From Oscillatoria princeps RMCB-10 (lineage in GTDB: Bacteria; Cyanobacteriota; Cyanobacteriia; Cyanobacteriales; Oscillatoriaceae), in NCBI GenBank assembly GCA_019359235.1, contig JAHHHT010000005.1, positions 248,001 to 312,000 of the forward strand: 64,000 nucleotides of DNA, written 5' to 3'. A program made the position numbers and the translations under genes. The notes under the pieces are model-generated. The model was not told the DNA's origin and ran no database searches. It worked only from the letters and a program-made list of their open reading frames with translations. Positions within the stretch are counted from its first letter, which is position 1; each line of letters starts with the position of its first letter. Below are positions 9,534-19,100 of the stretch, one piece after another.

Positions 9534-9618
9534 TATATAGCGGTTTTCAGCTGGATGAAGTACGCCCTGCGAAACGGTTTCAAAGGCCATAGTTCATCCC
9601 ACTGAGAAACGCTATATA
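9534..9618. mobile_element. MITE-like element, TATATAGCGG type (complete inverted arms)
   Basis: About 85 bases. The left end TATATAGCGGTTTTCAG and the inverted right end TATATAGCGTTTCTCAG continue into a roughly 30-base imperfect inverted repeat through GGATGAAGTA/GGATGAACTA. Related copies lie at 15632-15727, 27519-27614 and 41922-41997; in those the centre is occupied by an AGAAACCCGGTTTCT palindrome. Confidence 0.6.
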
Positions 9619-9653
9619 GCACTTCTAAATGATTGGCCCACCCGCCTAGGGCC

Positions 9654-9688
9654 CAGAACCCCGGTTTCTTAAAGAAACCGGGGTTCTG
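9654..9688. repeat. 35-base near-perfect palindrome CAGAACCCCGGTTTCTT...
   Basis: CAGAACCCCGGTTTCTT is followed after one base by AAGAAACCGGGGTTCTG, an uninterrupted inverted repeat. It belongs to the window-wide AGAAACC-GGTTTCT palindrome family but carries an extra C/G in each arm. Confidence 0.85.
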
Positions 9689-9869
9689 AAATTTACGCGA
9701 ATGATTTAAACGCGCTATATATTCTCTTTATAAACAAGCTCTCAACCCGCCCCTACTTGCTATTGATTAAATCACCTAACAAAATGTCGAGATTTATTGC
9801 GAAGCGTGAAGCCGTACCGTCTAGCGATAAAAAACTCCCCACGCCCTCACAAAGAATTCAATTTTTTGC

Positions 9870-9875
9870 TATAAT
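9870..9875 (+). promoter_or_regulatory. Extended -10 promoter element of the DUF4327 gene
   Basis: A perfect TATAAT preceded by TGC (extended -10) lies about 66 bases upstream of the ATG at 9942. No convincing -35 is present, as expected for extended -10 promoters. Confidence 0.5.
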
Positions 9876-9941
9876 TAAAAAGACATACTGTTCAGTCATT
9901 GATTTGACTGTTCATTCCGCCCTCAGAAGCGAGGAGGAGCT

Positions 9942-10163
9942 ATGGTTCACTCCGTTGAGTATTCTCTAGACGTTATCAGGGATGAAGCCCGCCGACTGGT
10001 CAACAGGGGACTTGTTAGCCGCCGGCAGCCTATTTACACGCTCTGCCAGTACATTCCTGTCCGTGAGTGGGAGCGGGTCGAGTCCGAGTTAGAGAAAAAT
10101 GACTTTTTGTTAAGAGATTGTCTTCTTGACCTGCTGGGTCGTGAGGACTGGGATGAGGACTGA
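9942..10163 (+). CDS. Small conserved cyanobacterial protein (DUF4327-like)
   Basis: 73 residues, acidic C terminus, no signal peptide or membrane segment. The sequence (VEYSLDVIRDEARRLV, RRQPIYTLCQYIPVREW, ELEKNDFLLRDCLLDLLG) resembles the small DUF4327 family of cyanobacteria, whose function is unknown. A strong Shine-Dalgarno (GAGGAGGAG) just before the ATG and the upstream extended -10 support a real gene. The family assignment is from memory of its pattern and not from a search. Confidence 0.85.
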   Translation: MVHSVEYSLDVIRDEARRLVNRGLVSRRQPIYTLCQYIPVREWERVESELEKNDFLLRDCLLDLLGREDWDED

Positions 10164-10289
10164 AGCAGAAATAGAAAGCCAGCCGGTCGGCCATTCCGGG
10201 CTTTGGCTGACCCGCTATATGGGGGCTGGTTAATTAGAGCCGGTTTAGAAAGTAATTGTTAACCGTGAGTGGGGGCTATAAACATGTCT

Positions 10290-10322
10290 AGAAACCGGGT
10301 TTCTTCAAGAAACCCGGTTTCT
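10290..10322. repeat. AGAAACC/GGTTTCT palindrome
   Basis: AGAAACCGGGTTTCTT then AAGAAACCCGGTTTCT, a perfect inverted repeat of about 16 bases per arm, between the DUF4327 gene and the convergent CapA-like gene. It could act as a bidirectional terminator. Confidence 0.8.
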
Positions 10323-10357
10323 TATGTTGTGTCCTAAACTTACTGTCCATTACTATA

Positions 10358-11356
10358 TTATACAGATAACCGGCACATGACCTCCAGCCCTTCTGGCGTA
10401 TCCAAAACGGGGGTGCCGAACGCCTCACAAAGCGACTTCATGCGCTGGCAAATCTCGGCAAACTCTTCCCCCCTGGCGAGCTGAACCCGCGCGTAGCGCA
10501 GGCGCACCGGCAGCATCCGCAGTCTTTGCAACCCACCGGCACCCACTTCCACCAAAAACACAAAAGACCAGTCGTTGCGCAGAACCGGCTCGACAGCATA
10601 ATCATCCAGAAAATCGCCGGTATCGTACAAAATTAGACCCCGCTTGTAGAGTTCAACACCCTGAAAGAGGTGAGCGGAATGTCCGTAAAACAAGTCAGCG
10701 CCGCCATCTAAGACTGCGCGTGCGAAGTTTCGGAAATGGGGGGGTGGCGAAAGAACCATGTTCGGTCCCCAGTGTGCGGACACAACCACCAGATCCACCC
10801 CAGCTTGTCGCAAGTTTTCTGCGGATTCCTTAATGCTAGCGAGCGGATTGACATCGCAGCGGATTTTCTGGTAGTTTGTACCCGGACAGTCAGCACCGGC
10901 AGCAAAATCAGGCTCGCTGTCAGTGAGGGCGATAAACCCAACTGTCTGTCCGGCAATATCGACGATTGCCGGCTCTGCAGCCGAGCTGAGATTTCGCCCC
11001 GCACCGGCATGGCGAATCCCCGCAAAATCCAGATAGTGCAGGGTGTCGAGCAACCCTTCATCGTCGAAATCCAGTATGTGGTTATTCGCGAGGCTAACAC
11101 ACCCGATGTTGCCTGCACGGAGTACCTCCAGCGCAGCGAGCCCCGCTTTGAAGTAAAATACCTTTGGCGTTCGCCGGCACTTCTGAGCGTGCGGAGTGAT
11201 GGCGCATTCCAGATTAGCAAACACGGCATCCGCGCCGCGCAAAACGGGAAGCGCATCGCCCCAAAACCACTCCGGCGAGTGGTGGGGAATCTCTGCGCTG
11301 ACTCCCCGCCCCAGCATGACATCGCCAATGAATGCCAGCGTTACCGACTCTTTCAT
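10358..11356 (-). CDS. CapA-family (PGA_cap) metallophosphatase-like protein
   Basis: 332 residues of the PGA_cap/CapA family, metallophosphoesterase-like proteins named after Bacillus poly-gamma-glutamate capsule synthesis. Motifs: IGDVMLGRGV at the N terminus, NLECAIT, VSLANNHILDF, VVSAHWGPN and YGHSAHLFQGVE, together the metal-binding Asp/Asn/His set. There is no signal peptide from this start. The ATG at 11356 was chosen because longer versions would run into the upstream gene, whose stop is 14 bases away. The true substrate in cyanobacteria is not established; involvement in an anionic polymer is only a family-based guess. Confidence 0.85.
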   Translation of the reverse strand: MKESVTLAFIGDVMLGRGVSAEIPHHSPEWFWGDALPVLRGADAVFANLECAITPHAQKCRRTPKVFYFKAGLAALEVLRAGNIGCVSLANNHILDFDDEGLLDTLHYLDFAGIRHAGAGRNLSSAAEPAIVDIAGQTVGFIALTDSEPDFAAGADCPGTNYQKIRCDVNPLASIKESAENLRQAGVDLVVVSAHWGPNMVLSPPPHFRNFARAVLDGGADLFYGHSAHLFQGVELYKRGLILYDTGDFLDDYAVEPVLRNDWSFVFLVEVGAGGLQRLRMLPVRLRYARVQLARGEEFAEICQRMKSLCEAFGTPVLDTPEGLEVMCRLSV

Positions 11357-11370
11357 AAAACCTGCGCCGC

Positions 11371-11673
11371 TCAATTGTGGCTGCTGTCCCACTCTTGATT
11401 CCAAAGCTTTATAAATCCCACACCGCATTCCGGACATTCGTCTTTAACTGGTGCGATTGTCTGGCCGCATTTAGGACAGGTCACTGCCCCTGTTGCCCTT
11501 TTCAATTCAGCTTTAAGCTTTTGATAGTCTCTGTAAAGGTCTTCGACGCAGAAAGCCCGCCGGTAAGCCCCTTCATCCGTAATATTGTCGCAATCGTTTC
11601 CGTACCGGCCATAATCCCTGTACAGCCGCCAAGTTGATTTCATCGTTTCGATAATTTCAGCTTTTTCTAACAT
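11371..11673 (-). CDS. Small zinc-ribbon protein of unknown function
   Basis: 100 residues. The N-terminal half is charged and Tyr-rich (STWRLYRDYGRYGND); the C-terminal part carries CPKCGQTI and, 13-16 residues later, CPECGVGF, a classic four-cysteine zinc ribbon. A good Shine-Dalgarno (GAGG) precedes the ATG. It lies 14 bases upstream of the CapA-like gene on the same strand, so the two are probably co-transcribed. I do not recognise the family. Confidence 0.7.
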   Translation of the reverse strand: MLEKAEIIETMKSTWRLYRDYGRYGNDCDNITDEGAYRRAFCVEDLYRDYQKLKAELKRATGAVTCPKCGQTIAPVKDECPECGVGFIKLWNQEWDSSHN

Positions 11674-11761
11674 AATTTACCTCGGAATTTTTCCGGTTGC
11701 ATTTTTGCGGATATTTTTGATCTTTTACACCCCTCAATAATTGGAGGCAGAGCCTCCCTTG

Positions 11762-11790
11762 CTCGTTCCCAGGCGGAGCCTGGGAACGAG
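11762..11790. repeat. CTCGTTCCCAGGC palindrome
   Basis: CTCGTTCCCAGGC-gga-GCCTGGGAACGAG is a perfect 13-base inverted repeat. It is preceded at about 11744 by GGAGGCAGAGCCTCC, itself a palindrome. The same pair of modules occurs at 5730-5779 and, in reverse order, at 20219-20265. Confidence 0.85.
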
Positions 11791-11802
11791 GGAACTGAAT
11801 AA

Positions 11803-12462
11803 CTAATTGCTAGTCACTAATGACTGCTTTGCCAGCAGGGAGCGCACTTGATCGTCGGTGGTTTGCGAGAAGTCGTCGTACCAGAGACTAATGGCGCGGA
11901 ACGGCTCTAGCGCTCTCAGACACACGAGATCGTCCGCCTCGGCTTTCAGCTGATTGCAGGTGGAGAGGGGTGCGACCGGCACAGCCACCGCAACCCACTC
12001 AGGCTGCTGCTGTCGCAATGTGGCAATAGCAGCACGCACAGTTGAGCCGGTGGCAATTCCGTCATCCACCAGAATCACCGTGAGATTTTGAATGTCGGGG
12101 GCGGGGCGATCGCCTCGGTAAGCGCGGTTGCGGCGCTGCAATTCCTGCTGTTCCTCTGCAGCGACTCGCTCGATGCTTTCTTTGGAAATCCTCAGCTCTC
12201 GCACCACATCTTCATTGAGCACCATCACGCCGCCCGGTGCAATAGCTCCCATCGCCAATTCTTTATGTCCGGGTACGCCAAGCTTCCTCACCAGACAGAT
12301 ATCCAGTGGGGCATTTAGGGTGCGGGCTACTTGAAATCCAATGGGTACGCCACCACGGGGAAGCGCCAGCACCAGCACGTCCGGGCGGTTGGCATAAGCT
12401 TTTAGTTGCTCAGCCAGCAGTCGCCCCGCTTCAGTTCGATCTCGAAATCGCATTTTTATCAT
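11803..12462 (-). CDS. Phosphoribosyltransferase-domain protein
   Basis: About 219 residues of the type I PRTase fold. The PRPP-binding signature is VILVDDGIATGSTVRAAI, with an upstream substrate loop VLALPRGGVPIGFQVA. This subfamily is widespread in cyanobacteria, often next to hydrolase or stress genes, and its base substrate is not known. The ATG at 12462 follows GGAGGTGAG; the alternative ATG at 12453 has worse spacing. It lies 65 bases downstream of the small gene at 12528-12890 on the same strand. Confidence 0.88.
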   Translation of the reverse strand: MIKMRFRDRTEAGRLLAEQLKAYANRPDVLVLALPRGGVPIGFQVARTLNAPLDICLVRKLGVPGHKELAMGAIAPGGVMVLNEDVVRELRISKESIERVAAEEQQELQRRNRAYRGDRPAPDIQNLTVILVDDGIATGSTVRAAIATLRQQQPEWVAVAVPVAPLSTCNQLKAEADDLVCLRALEPFRAISLWYDDFSQTTDDQVRSLLAKQSLVTSN

Positions 12463-12527
12463 CTCACCTCCATAGACTGAGGGGGCTGCAAAAGAAACGC
12501 GAGCCGGTCGGGCAATTCCCTCTCCTG

Positions 12528-12890
12528 TCAGCTTACGACAGTTTCCAGCCCTTCTGTCCCCTGCTTTACCATTCCCATCCAGCACAGCAGCCCTAGGGCT
12601 TCCCCGATTTGCACGGCCAGATTCCCCGCATCACAAGCCCTCAGCTTCAGTTCGTCTTGCAGCAGCACCCGCCCCGCGCTCAGTTCTGGGGCTGCTGCTG
12701 ATGGAGGTAGCAGCAGTGCTGCTGGATTTCCTGCAGGGGCAATCAGGGGGTGAGGTTCTGCCTGCAATTTCCAAAAATTACCAATGCTAGCCTTAACGGC
12801 TGGGCTGGGCACTACCCAGGGATCGGCCATCTCTTCGCCGGCATCTCGGGCAGCTTTACCCGGCGGATCTCTCGATAAATTTTCCAGCAT
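12528..12890 (-). CDS. Hypothetical protein, 120 aa
   Basis: No recognised domain. Soluble, with a Pro/Ala-rich middle; the C-terminal half (GRVLLQDELKLRACDAGNLAVQIGEALGLLCWMG) looks like a folded helical segment. The ATG is preceded by GAGG. Lack of competing frames and a same-strand position ahead of the phosphoribosyltransferase support a gene, but homology could not be tested. Confidence 0.55.
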   Translation of the reverse strand: MLENLSRDPPGKAARDAGEEMADPWVVPSPAVKASIGNFWKLQAEPHPLIAPAGNPAALLLPPSAAAPELSAGRVLLQDELKLRACDAGNLAVQIGEALGLLCWMGMVKQGTEGLETVVS

Positions 12891-12984
12891 ACTTTTAGCC
12901 TCGTTTTTTGCAGGTTTAACGAGCGCGTTGCTCTATTATTAGATTAGCACTTTTTTATCAAAGAATCAATTTGCAAGCCACTAT

Positions 12985-13413
12985 ATGAAAAATTCAGGTT
13001 TTTTTAAGGAAGCGGGATTTGAGGAGATCGATCACACGGCGGACTGGGCCTATCGAATTTGGGGGCCAAATTTGGAGGAGCTATTTATCCAAGGGGCGCT
13101 GGGGCTTTTCGCTCTAGCCGGTGCGGATCTGGAGCCAGAGCCGGTGGTGGTGCGAGAGCTGCAACTGCGAGGGGTGGATAGCGAAAGCCTCTTGGTTGCC
13201 TGGCTGAATGAACTGCTCTACCTGCAGGAAAGTGAGGGCTTGGGGTTCAACCAGTTCGACATCGGGCATCTCGACCGGCACAGCTTGCACGTTCGGGTGA
13301 CTGGAGCGCCGGTCAGGAGCTGGCTGAAGTTTATCAAGGCCGTCACCTATCACGACTTGTCCATTCGGACAGGAGAAGCCGGTCTGGAAGCTACATTAGT
13401 AATAGACGTGTGA
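12985..13413 (+). CDS. Archease
   Basis: 142-residue archease, the activator that helps the RtcB ligase turn over by promoting its guanylylation. It begins with the family pattern FEEIDHTADWAYRIWG and ends LEATLVIDV. The metal-binding Asp/His near the N terminus (DHTADW) and the C-terminal Asp141 are present. It is followed 138 bases later by rtcB on the same strand, the usual partnership. Confidence 0.92.
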   Translation: MKNSGFFKEAGFEEIDHTADWAYRIWGPNLEELFIQGALGLFALAGADLEPEPVVVRELQLRGVDSESLLVAWLNELLYLQESEGLGFNQFDIGHLDRHSLHVRVTGAPVRSWLKFIKAVTYHDLSIRTGEAGLEATLVIDV

Positions 13414-13551
13414 GGCGTCTCGGGCTGGAGCGGGCAGAGGAACAGACGTGACACTATGGCGTCTGGTGCGCTATAGTTGCAAAAGTGGGATGCTTTCGGG
13501 GAGAAAGGCAAAAGGGGGAAACCTCACAAACCAATCAAGAAAATCGGAGAT

Positions 13552-15003
13552 ATGGTTAACAAACAAGATTTTCGCAAAATTAACGATTACCTGTGGGAGA
13601 TTCCTACCTCCTTTCATGCAGACATGAAAGTGCCGGTGTGGATTTTTGCCGATGAGGAGCTCCTGGAAGATGCGCTGGGAGACTTATCGGTTAAGCAAGC
13701 GGTGAATGTCGCCTGTTTGCCCGGTTTGGTGGGGCGCGTTGTTGTGATGCCCGACGTGCATCAGGGGTACGGCATGCCGATTGGCGGCGTCATGGCATCG
13801 CGAGTGCCGGGAGGGATTATCTCTCCGGGAGCAGTCGGTTATGATATCAACTGCGGCGTGCGAGTTTTAGCCTCGGAAATTAGCTACAAAACCGCTAAAC
13901 CCTATCTGAATGATTTGGCAACCGCTCTCTACCGCAACTGTCCGAGCGGTGTGGGAGAAAAGGGCAGTCTGTCGCTGTCTGTCAAAGAATTAGAGGAAGT
14001 GTGCGAGCAAGGCGCTCGCTGGGCGCTTGCCAAGGGGTACGCTACTGACGAGGATGTGGAGCGCACGGAGGAATTTGGCTGCTTGTCAGGGGCAGATCCG
14101 GATTGCGCCAGCAAGCGGGCTAAAGATCGCGGAAAAGGTCAAATCGGCAGCCTCGGTGCCGGCAATCACTTCGTGGAAGTGGATGTGGTGGAGGAAATTT
14201 TCCACCCTGAAGCGGCGGAAGTGATGGGTTTGCGAGAAGGCTGTCTCGCTTTGCAGATTCACTGCGGCTCTCGCGGTTTTGGGCACCAAATTTGCACTGA
14301 TTTCGTTCAGGATTTCCAGCTGGCCGTCATTAACTATGGCATTCAGCTGCCTGACCGAGAACTGGTTTGCGCCCCGATTGAATCTGAGGAAGGGCAGGCG
14401 TATTTGGCGGCGATGAAGTCGGCGGCGAATTACGCTTTCGCCAACCGGCAAATCTTGGCTTGGCACGCGCGGAAAAGTTTTCAAGAGGTGTTTGGCGATA
14501 AAGCCAAAGATGGAAATCTGCGCCAGGTGTACGATATTGCCCACAACATGGCAAAGATTGAAAACCACATCGTTGATGGAGAAGAAGTCACGGTTTGCGT
14601 TCACCGCAAGGGGGCGACGCGAGCTTTCGGACCCGGATTTGCTGAACTGCCGGCGGAGTACCGTCCTTTGGGACAGCCGGTGCTGGTTCCCGGTTCGATG
14701 GGAACAGAAAGCTGGGTTTTGTTGGGAACGGAAACCAGCGATCGGCTTTCTTTTGGATCGAGCTGTCACGGTGCCGGTCGGGTGATGAGTCGGGCTAAGG
14801 CAAAGCGGGAAGTTCGCGGCGAAAATTTGCGGAAAGAGTTGGAAAAAGAGGGCATCCGCGTCCGCGCCGGCTCGATGTCTGGCTTGGCGGAAGAAGCGCC
14901 CCAAGCTTATAAAGATGTCAGCCGAGTTGTGGAGGCGGTCAGCAACGCTGGGATTGCCAGAAAGGTAGCCCGACTGCGACCGGTCGCCGTGGTTAAGGGA
15001 TGA
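13552..15003 (+). CDS. rtcB: RNA-splicing ligase RtcB
   Basis: GTP- and Mn2+-dependent RNA ligase joining 2',3'-cyclic-phosphate or 3'-phosphate ends to 5'-OH ends. 483 residues with [15 protein letters not shown], metal ligand Cys101 in [27 protein letters not shown], and the guanylylated His406 in [12 protein letters not shown]. All active-site residues appear intact. The ATG at 13552 is preceded by GGAGA; an upstream in-frame TTG at 13477 would add a non-conserved 25-residue tail. With archease it forms an RNA-repair or tRNA-ligation unit. Confidence 0.97.
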   Translation: MVNKQDFRKINDYLWEIPTSFHADMKVPVWIFADEELLEDALGDLSVKQAVNVACLPGLVGRVVVMPDVHQGYGMPIGGVMASRVPGGIISPGAVGYDINCGVRVLASEISYKTAKPYLNDLATALYRNCPSGVGEKGSLSLSVKELEEVCEQGARWALAKGYATDEDVERTEEFGCLSGADPDCASKRAKDRGKGQIGSLGAGNHFVEVDVVEEIFHPEAAEVMGLREGCLALQIHCGSRGFGHQICTDFVQDFQLAVINYGIQLPDRELVCAPIESEEGQAYLAAMKSAANYAFANRQILAWHARKSFQEVFGDKAKDGNLRQVYDIAHNMAKIENHIVDGEEVTVCVHRKGATRAFGPGFAELPAEYRPLGQPVLVPGSMGTESWVLLGTETSDRLSFGSSCHGAGRVMSRAKAKREVRGENLRKELEKEGIRVRAGSMSGLAEEAPQAYKDVSRVVEAVSNAGIARKVARLRPVAVVKG

Positions 15004-15028
15004 GCGAGACGAGCTGTATCGCCCTCGC

Positions 15029-15056
15029 GAGCCGGTCAGTACAAATTGACCGGCTC
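15029..15056. terminator. Bidirectional hairpin between convergent rtcB and the DUF937-like gene
   Basis: GAGCCGGTCA and TGACCGGCTC form a perfect 10-base stem with an 8-base loop, placed in the 67-base gap between two convergent genes. No long T-run follows on the plus strand. Confidence 0.65.
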
Positions 15057-15070
15057 TCTCCCTAGCTGGC

Positions 15071-15604
15071 TCAGCTTCCCGAACGGTTGAAAAAGCGATT
15101 GCCTAACTGCATCGCGTCCGCAATGTCCACATCCCCATCTCCATCCGCATCCAAGAAGCTACTCAGCACTGGATTTCCTCCTTGCTGGGGATTTTGAGCG
15201 TTCCCTCCCATTTTCAAGAAATTTAACACCACCGGCACCAGCATGGGCAGCATCCCTTGAATGCTCTCGGCATTCAAACCTGTCCGCTGGTTTATTTCCT
15301 GAACCAGCCGCGCTTGCATTTCTGGGGGAAATAAAGCTGCGACAGCTTGATAGTTGGGCAGCATGCCGCTAAACTGACTGACAATCGCTTGCGCCTGCTC
15401 GAAGCCGCCTGTCTCACGCCGCTCCTGCAGCGCAGAGCGCACATAGGTGCCAACCGTTGACAGGACTCCTTGCGCGGTGCCCGGATCTAAGCCGTACTGA
15501 CTCCCCAGCTGCTGCACGGTGCCGAGAATACTCTGCAGCTGATTTGGACTAGCCTCCTGGCTGGGATTGTTGATGGCACTCAGAACTTGGTCAAACAGCC
15601 CCAT
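15071..15604 (-). CDS. DUF937-like protein with a C-terminal calcium-binding (dockerin/EF-hand-type) motif
   Basis: 177 residues. The helical N-terminal and central part (MGLFDQVLSAINNPSQ, ILGTVQQLGSQYGLD, VQEINQRTGLN, LPMLVPVVLNFL) resembles DUF937. After a Gln/Asn-rich linker, the C terminus has FLDADGDGDVDIADAM, a canonical DxDxDGxxD calcium loop of the dockerin/EF-hand type. No signal peptide. The ATG follows GGAGGAAAACCAA. Function unknown; a Ca2+-responsive or surface role is speculation. Confidence 0.8.
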   Translation of the reverse strand: MGLFDQVLSAINNPSQEASPNQLQSILGTVQQLGSQYGLDPGTAQGVLSTVGTYVRSALQERRETGGFEQAQAIVSQFSGMLPNYQAVAALFPPEMQARLVQEINQRTGLNAESIQGMLPMLVPVVLNFLKMGGNAQNPQQGGNPVLSSFLDADGDGDVDIADAMQLGNRFFNRSGS

Positions 15605-15631
15605 TTGGTTTTCCTCCGCTGTAGGGAATAT

Positions 15632-15727
15632 TATAGCGGTTCTCAGTTGCATGAAGTGCGTCCCAGAAACCCGGTTTCTTTAAGAAACCGGGTTTCTCAG
15701 TACCTCACTAATATGAGAAACGCTCTA
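15632..15727. mobile_element. MITE-like composite element, TATAGCGG arms around an AGAAACCCGG palindrome
   Basis: Left arm TATAGCGGTTCTCAGTTG, core palindrome at 15665-15697 (AGAAACCCGGTTTCTT facing AAGAAACCGGGTTTCT), right arm ending TGAGAAACGCTCTA, which inverts the left end with mismatches. The shared flank CTCAGTACCTCACT links it to the 27519 and 41922 copies. Confidence 0.65.
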
Positions 15728-15876
15728 GAGTTGGTTAATCTATCAATTGTAGCAAAGGTTCTGCCGGCGTCAAGCGCGGGTAATATAGAGTAACGACTCT
15801 ACCGGATAGGAATGAGAGACTGTTTGTAAAGGAATTGCTATACTGTGCAACGCCTTTTTCCTCGTTTCCAGTGGCA

Positions 15877-16032
15877 ATGCAGCCGGTCAACTAAGCCATG
15901 CAGCCGGTCAACTCAGCAATGCAGCCGGTCAACTCAGCAATGCAGCCGGTCAACTAAGCAATGCAGCGGCTCAACTCAGCAATGCAGCGGCTCAACTCAG
16001 CAATGCAGCCGGTCAACTAAGCCATGCAGCCG
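15877..16032. repeat. 21-base tandem repeat array (seven full units plus a partial one)
   Basis: Units start at 15877 and every 21 bases to 16003, followed by a partial unit. The unit is ATGCAGCCGGTCAACTMAGC plus one base; two units read GCGGCTC in place of GCCGGTC. 21 is a multiple of three and the array lies in a 66-codon open frame, but that frame has no start signal or other protein-like sequence, so I read it as a non-coding minisatellite. Confidence 0.9.
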
Positions 16033-16063
16033 ACAGAGTTAGGTTTAGACCTTGAGGGTATGA

Positions 16064-16107
16064 GGGCAGGCGTTAGCGAAGCGGCGCGTAAGCGCGACGC
16101 CTGCCCT
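16064..16107. repeat. Palindrome GGGCAGGCGT...ACGCCTGCCC
   Basis: 10-base outer arms enclose GTTAGCGAAGCGG and GTAAGCGC modules typical of small dispersed cyanobacterial repeats. It lies downstream of the convergent 1201-residue CHAT gene and may serve as its transcription end. Confidence 0.6.
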
Positions 16108-16176
16108 ACGTCTATACCTCGCAGGACATTTTAAAAAAAAATCGCACCCCCAGAAATACGCTATTAAAATTGCATA

Positions 16177-19100
16177 TTACCGCGCTTCACCAATCAGCGT
16201 AAAGCCAGCCCATTCTCTGGGATCGGGGTGCTGTTTCATGGTAGCGAGCATGGCGTTGCGCAGGGCTTGGGCTTTATCAGAAGTCAGCTGTAGCTGGCGG
16301 TAAAATTCAGTCATCAATTCAGCGGTGGGGGCGTCTGGCACATACCATAAAGAGACAAGCACACTGGAAGTGCCGGCAGAAATAAACGAGCGCGACAGCC
16401 CGATCACCCCATCGCCGGTGATCCGCCCCTTGCCGGTGTTGCAAGCGCTGAGCACAACTAAATCGGCATTAATTCTCAGGTCGAGAATCTCACCGGCACC
16501 CAGCAAACCGCTATCCGTGCCGGTGGGGGCGAGGGCGAGGGCACCCGGCACACCGGAACCCAAATCATCCAGCAACCCGTGAGTGGCTAGATGCACAATT
16601 CTAGCTTGCGACAGCCGCTGCAAAATAGCCTGCTTGGTGGCGCGATTGCCGGTGAGCGCTTCCGTTCTTAACATCTTAGCAATTTCCACAGCTTCGCGCT
16701 CCGCGCCGGGAAGCTGTGGTAGCGGTTGCGCCGGCTCTCCAGATTCTAGCGGAACGCTGGGCATCGTCGGATTGCCCACCACCAGCACATCCCCGCCTCC
16801 TTTGCTGCTTTGCCGGCGGGTTAAATCCAGCACCTGAATCGAAGGAGCCGTGAGAATTGTGTGTTTTTCAATCAAGTATTTGCCAGAAGCGTCTTGCAGT
16901 GCGGCAAAAGGAACGAGGAACAGCTCATTTTGGGGGATAAACGTGACGCGCTCATCAGGATTCGCCGGCAGCAAGTCCGCTATCGGTTCAATGCTCAGCT
17001 GATACATTCGCTGCAAGTCTTTTGTTTGGCGCGACTCATTTCCAATCGCCACACTCCCAATTCGGGGAACCACGCTCACGCCTCTGACCCCGATAGAATC
17101 GCGGCTGCTGGCAACGAGGTCTTTCAGAGACACTCCCTTTGTGGCTGACCTTTGCGATTGCAGCTCGACGCGGCGAAACGCCACTTCACCGGCAGGCTTG
17201 ACAACCCAAATATAGATATCCGATTCCAGGTTTACCCGCCGCCCTTCTATGTCGAAAGGATTCTTAATAATCGAATAGGCAACCAGGGTAGAATTTTGCT
17301 CTCTGGCGATTCGTTTAATTTGCTCGATGTTGGGTGGCGCAACAGTTTGTGCCGGTGAGTCCTGACCGCCGGCACGCTTCGCCAGCAACTCCACAAACGC
17401 CCTCGCCCTGCTGCGCTCAGCAATTTCCAGCGCTTCTGAGGTTTTGTTCTGGGAAATCAGAACTTCTTGCAGCGCGCCGTAGGTGTTTATCTGGGTGTCA
17501 AAAAGCGACACTTTATTGAGGTCGTCCTCGCCTAAGCCGGCGCGAATCGATTCCAAAACATCAATGCCGGCGCGTAAAGTATCGGCGGCTTCTTGCAGCT
17601 GGCGGGTTTTGTGCAGAGCCTCGCCGAGATTTTTCAAGGCGTGCCCTTGCGAGGGGCGGTCGCCGATTTGTCGGGCAATTGCCAAGTGCTGCCGGTGGTA
17701 CTCAATGGCTTTTTCATAGTCTTTGAGGGCGTGGTAAGCCAGTCCCAAATTGCCCAGCGCCTGCGCCTCGCCGCGCCGGTCGCAGAATTGGCGCATCAGG
17801 GCTAAGTGCTTCTGGCCAAAGTCAATCGCATAGGCGTAGTTTCCTTTGGAAAAGTGAGCCATTCCCAGATTGCCAAGCGCCTGCGCTTCGCCGCGTCTGT
17901 CAGCGGACTTTTGCGCAAGCGCCAAAGCCTGCTGCTGGTACTCAATGGCTTTGTCGTAGTCTTCTAGGGAAATATAGGCGATTCCCAGGTTTCGCAGGGC
18001 TGTACCTTTCCACTGGGGTGCCTCGATTTGCCGCCCAGTATCCAAACTCTGCTGGTAGTATTCTATCGCTTTTTCACTGTTGCCTAAAGCGCCATAAACC
18101 GCTGCCAGAGCGACTTGTGCCTGCACCTGTGCCAGGGGGTTTTGCAGTTGACCGGCGAGCGCCAACTGGCGCTGGTGAGACTCCAGGGCTTTGGCGTAGT
18201 CTCCCACCTGAAAGTAAGCCACTCCCAGATTGTGCAGCGCCTGAGCTTGCAACTGGGAGTTTCCGACAGTGCCTGCAGCCGCCACATTTTGCTGGAAGCA
18301 CTGAATCGCCGCTGCGTAGTCTTTGAGGATGCCGGCAGCCTGAACTTCTGCCCAGCACTCTTGGATTTCCCCGATGGCTGGCACCGGCGCTGTTGCGCTC
18401 TCCCTCTCGAGCGCCGGGTTTGTCAGAGCGCTATAAACCACTGTTGCAGGAGGCGCAGAAGGCGCGGCGGTTGCGGCAGGAGGCGGTGAGCTGGCAACAG
18501 GTGCCAGCACCGGAACCGGTGCCGGCATGGCAGCCGGTGCCGGTGCCGGTTGCGAAATCACCGGCGCAGGTTCGGGCTTGGGTGCAGGCGGCGGAGTGGG
18601 TGCCGGTGCCGGTGCCTGCTGCACCTCGGGTGCGGCAATGGGTTGCGAAATCACCGGCGCAGGTTCGGGCGAGGGTGTCGGTGGCGGTGCCGGCAGCGCA
18701 GGTTCGGGCGAGGGTGTCGGTGGCGGTGCCGGTCGCAGTGCCGGTGCCGAACCATTAGTTGGCGGTGCCGGTGTTCCACCAAATTCTTCCAGAAAGAGCG
18801 CGGCTAGATCGAAACTGCCGCTCAGTAAATCCTCACCCTCAGCTGGCGGTGCCGGTGTTTCAGTTTGTATTTGAGGATTCCACGCTACAGGTTCAGTACG
18901 CGCTATCACCACATCCCCCGCTTCCACGCGGATGCCGGAACCGGTCAGCTCAACACTGCCATCGCTGTTGACTTGCACTCCTGTGGCGCTACCGGCACCG
19001 CCGCCGGTGAGCAGCTTGGCCAAGCTGGCGGGCTCAAAGGCCGGCAGGTTGGACGCTAGGAAGGCAGGCAGGTTGGCCGTCTCAATCTGCAAGCTCAGCA

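Larger units (their letters stand above)
9374..9941. other. Repeat-rich intergenic region before the DUF4327 gene
   Basis: 568 bases without a credible gene. It contains the MITE-like element and palindrome listed separately. Near the end there is a TGC-TATAAT extended -10 element (TATAAT at 9870-9875) and two ACTGTTCA words about 21 bases apart, a possible binding site for a regulator of the next gene. Confidence 0.5.

Noticed and set aside
15845-16042. 66-codon frame encoding Cys-Ser-Arg-Ser-Thr-Gln repeats
   Set aside because: Entirely made of the 21-base minisatellite and lacks translation signals.
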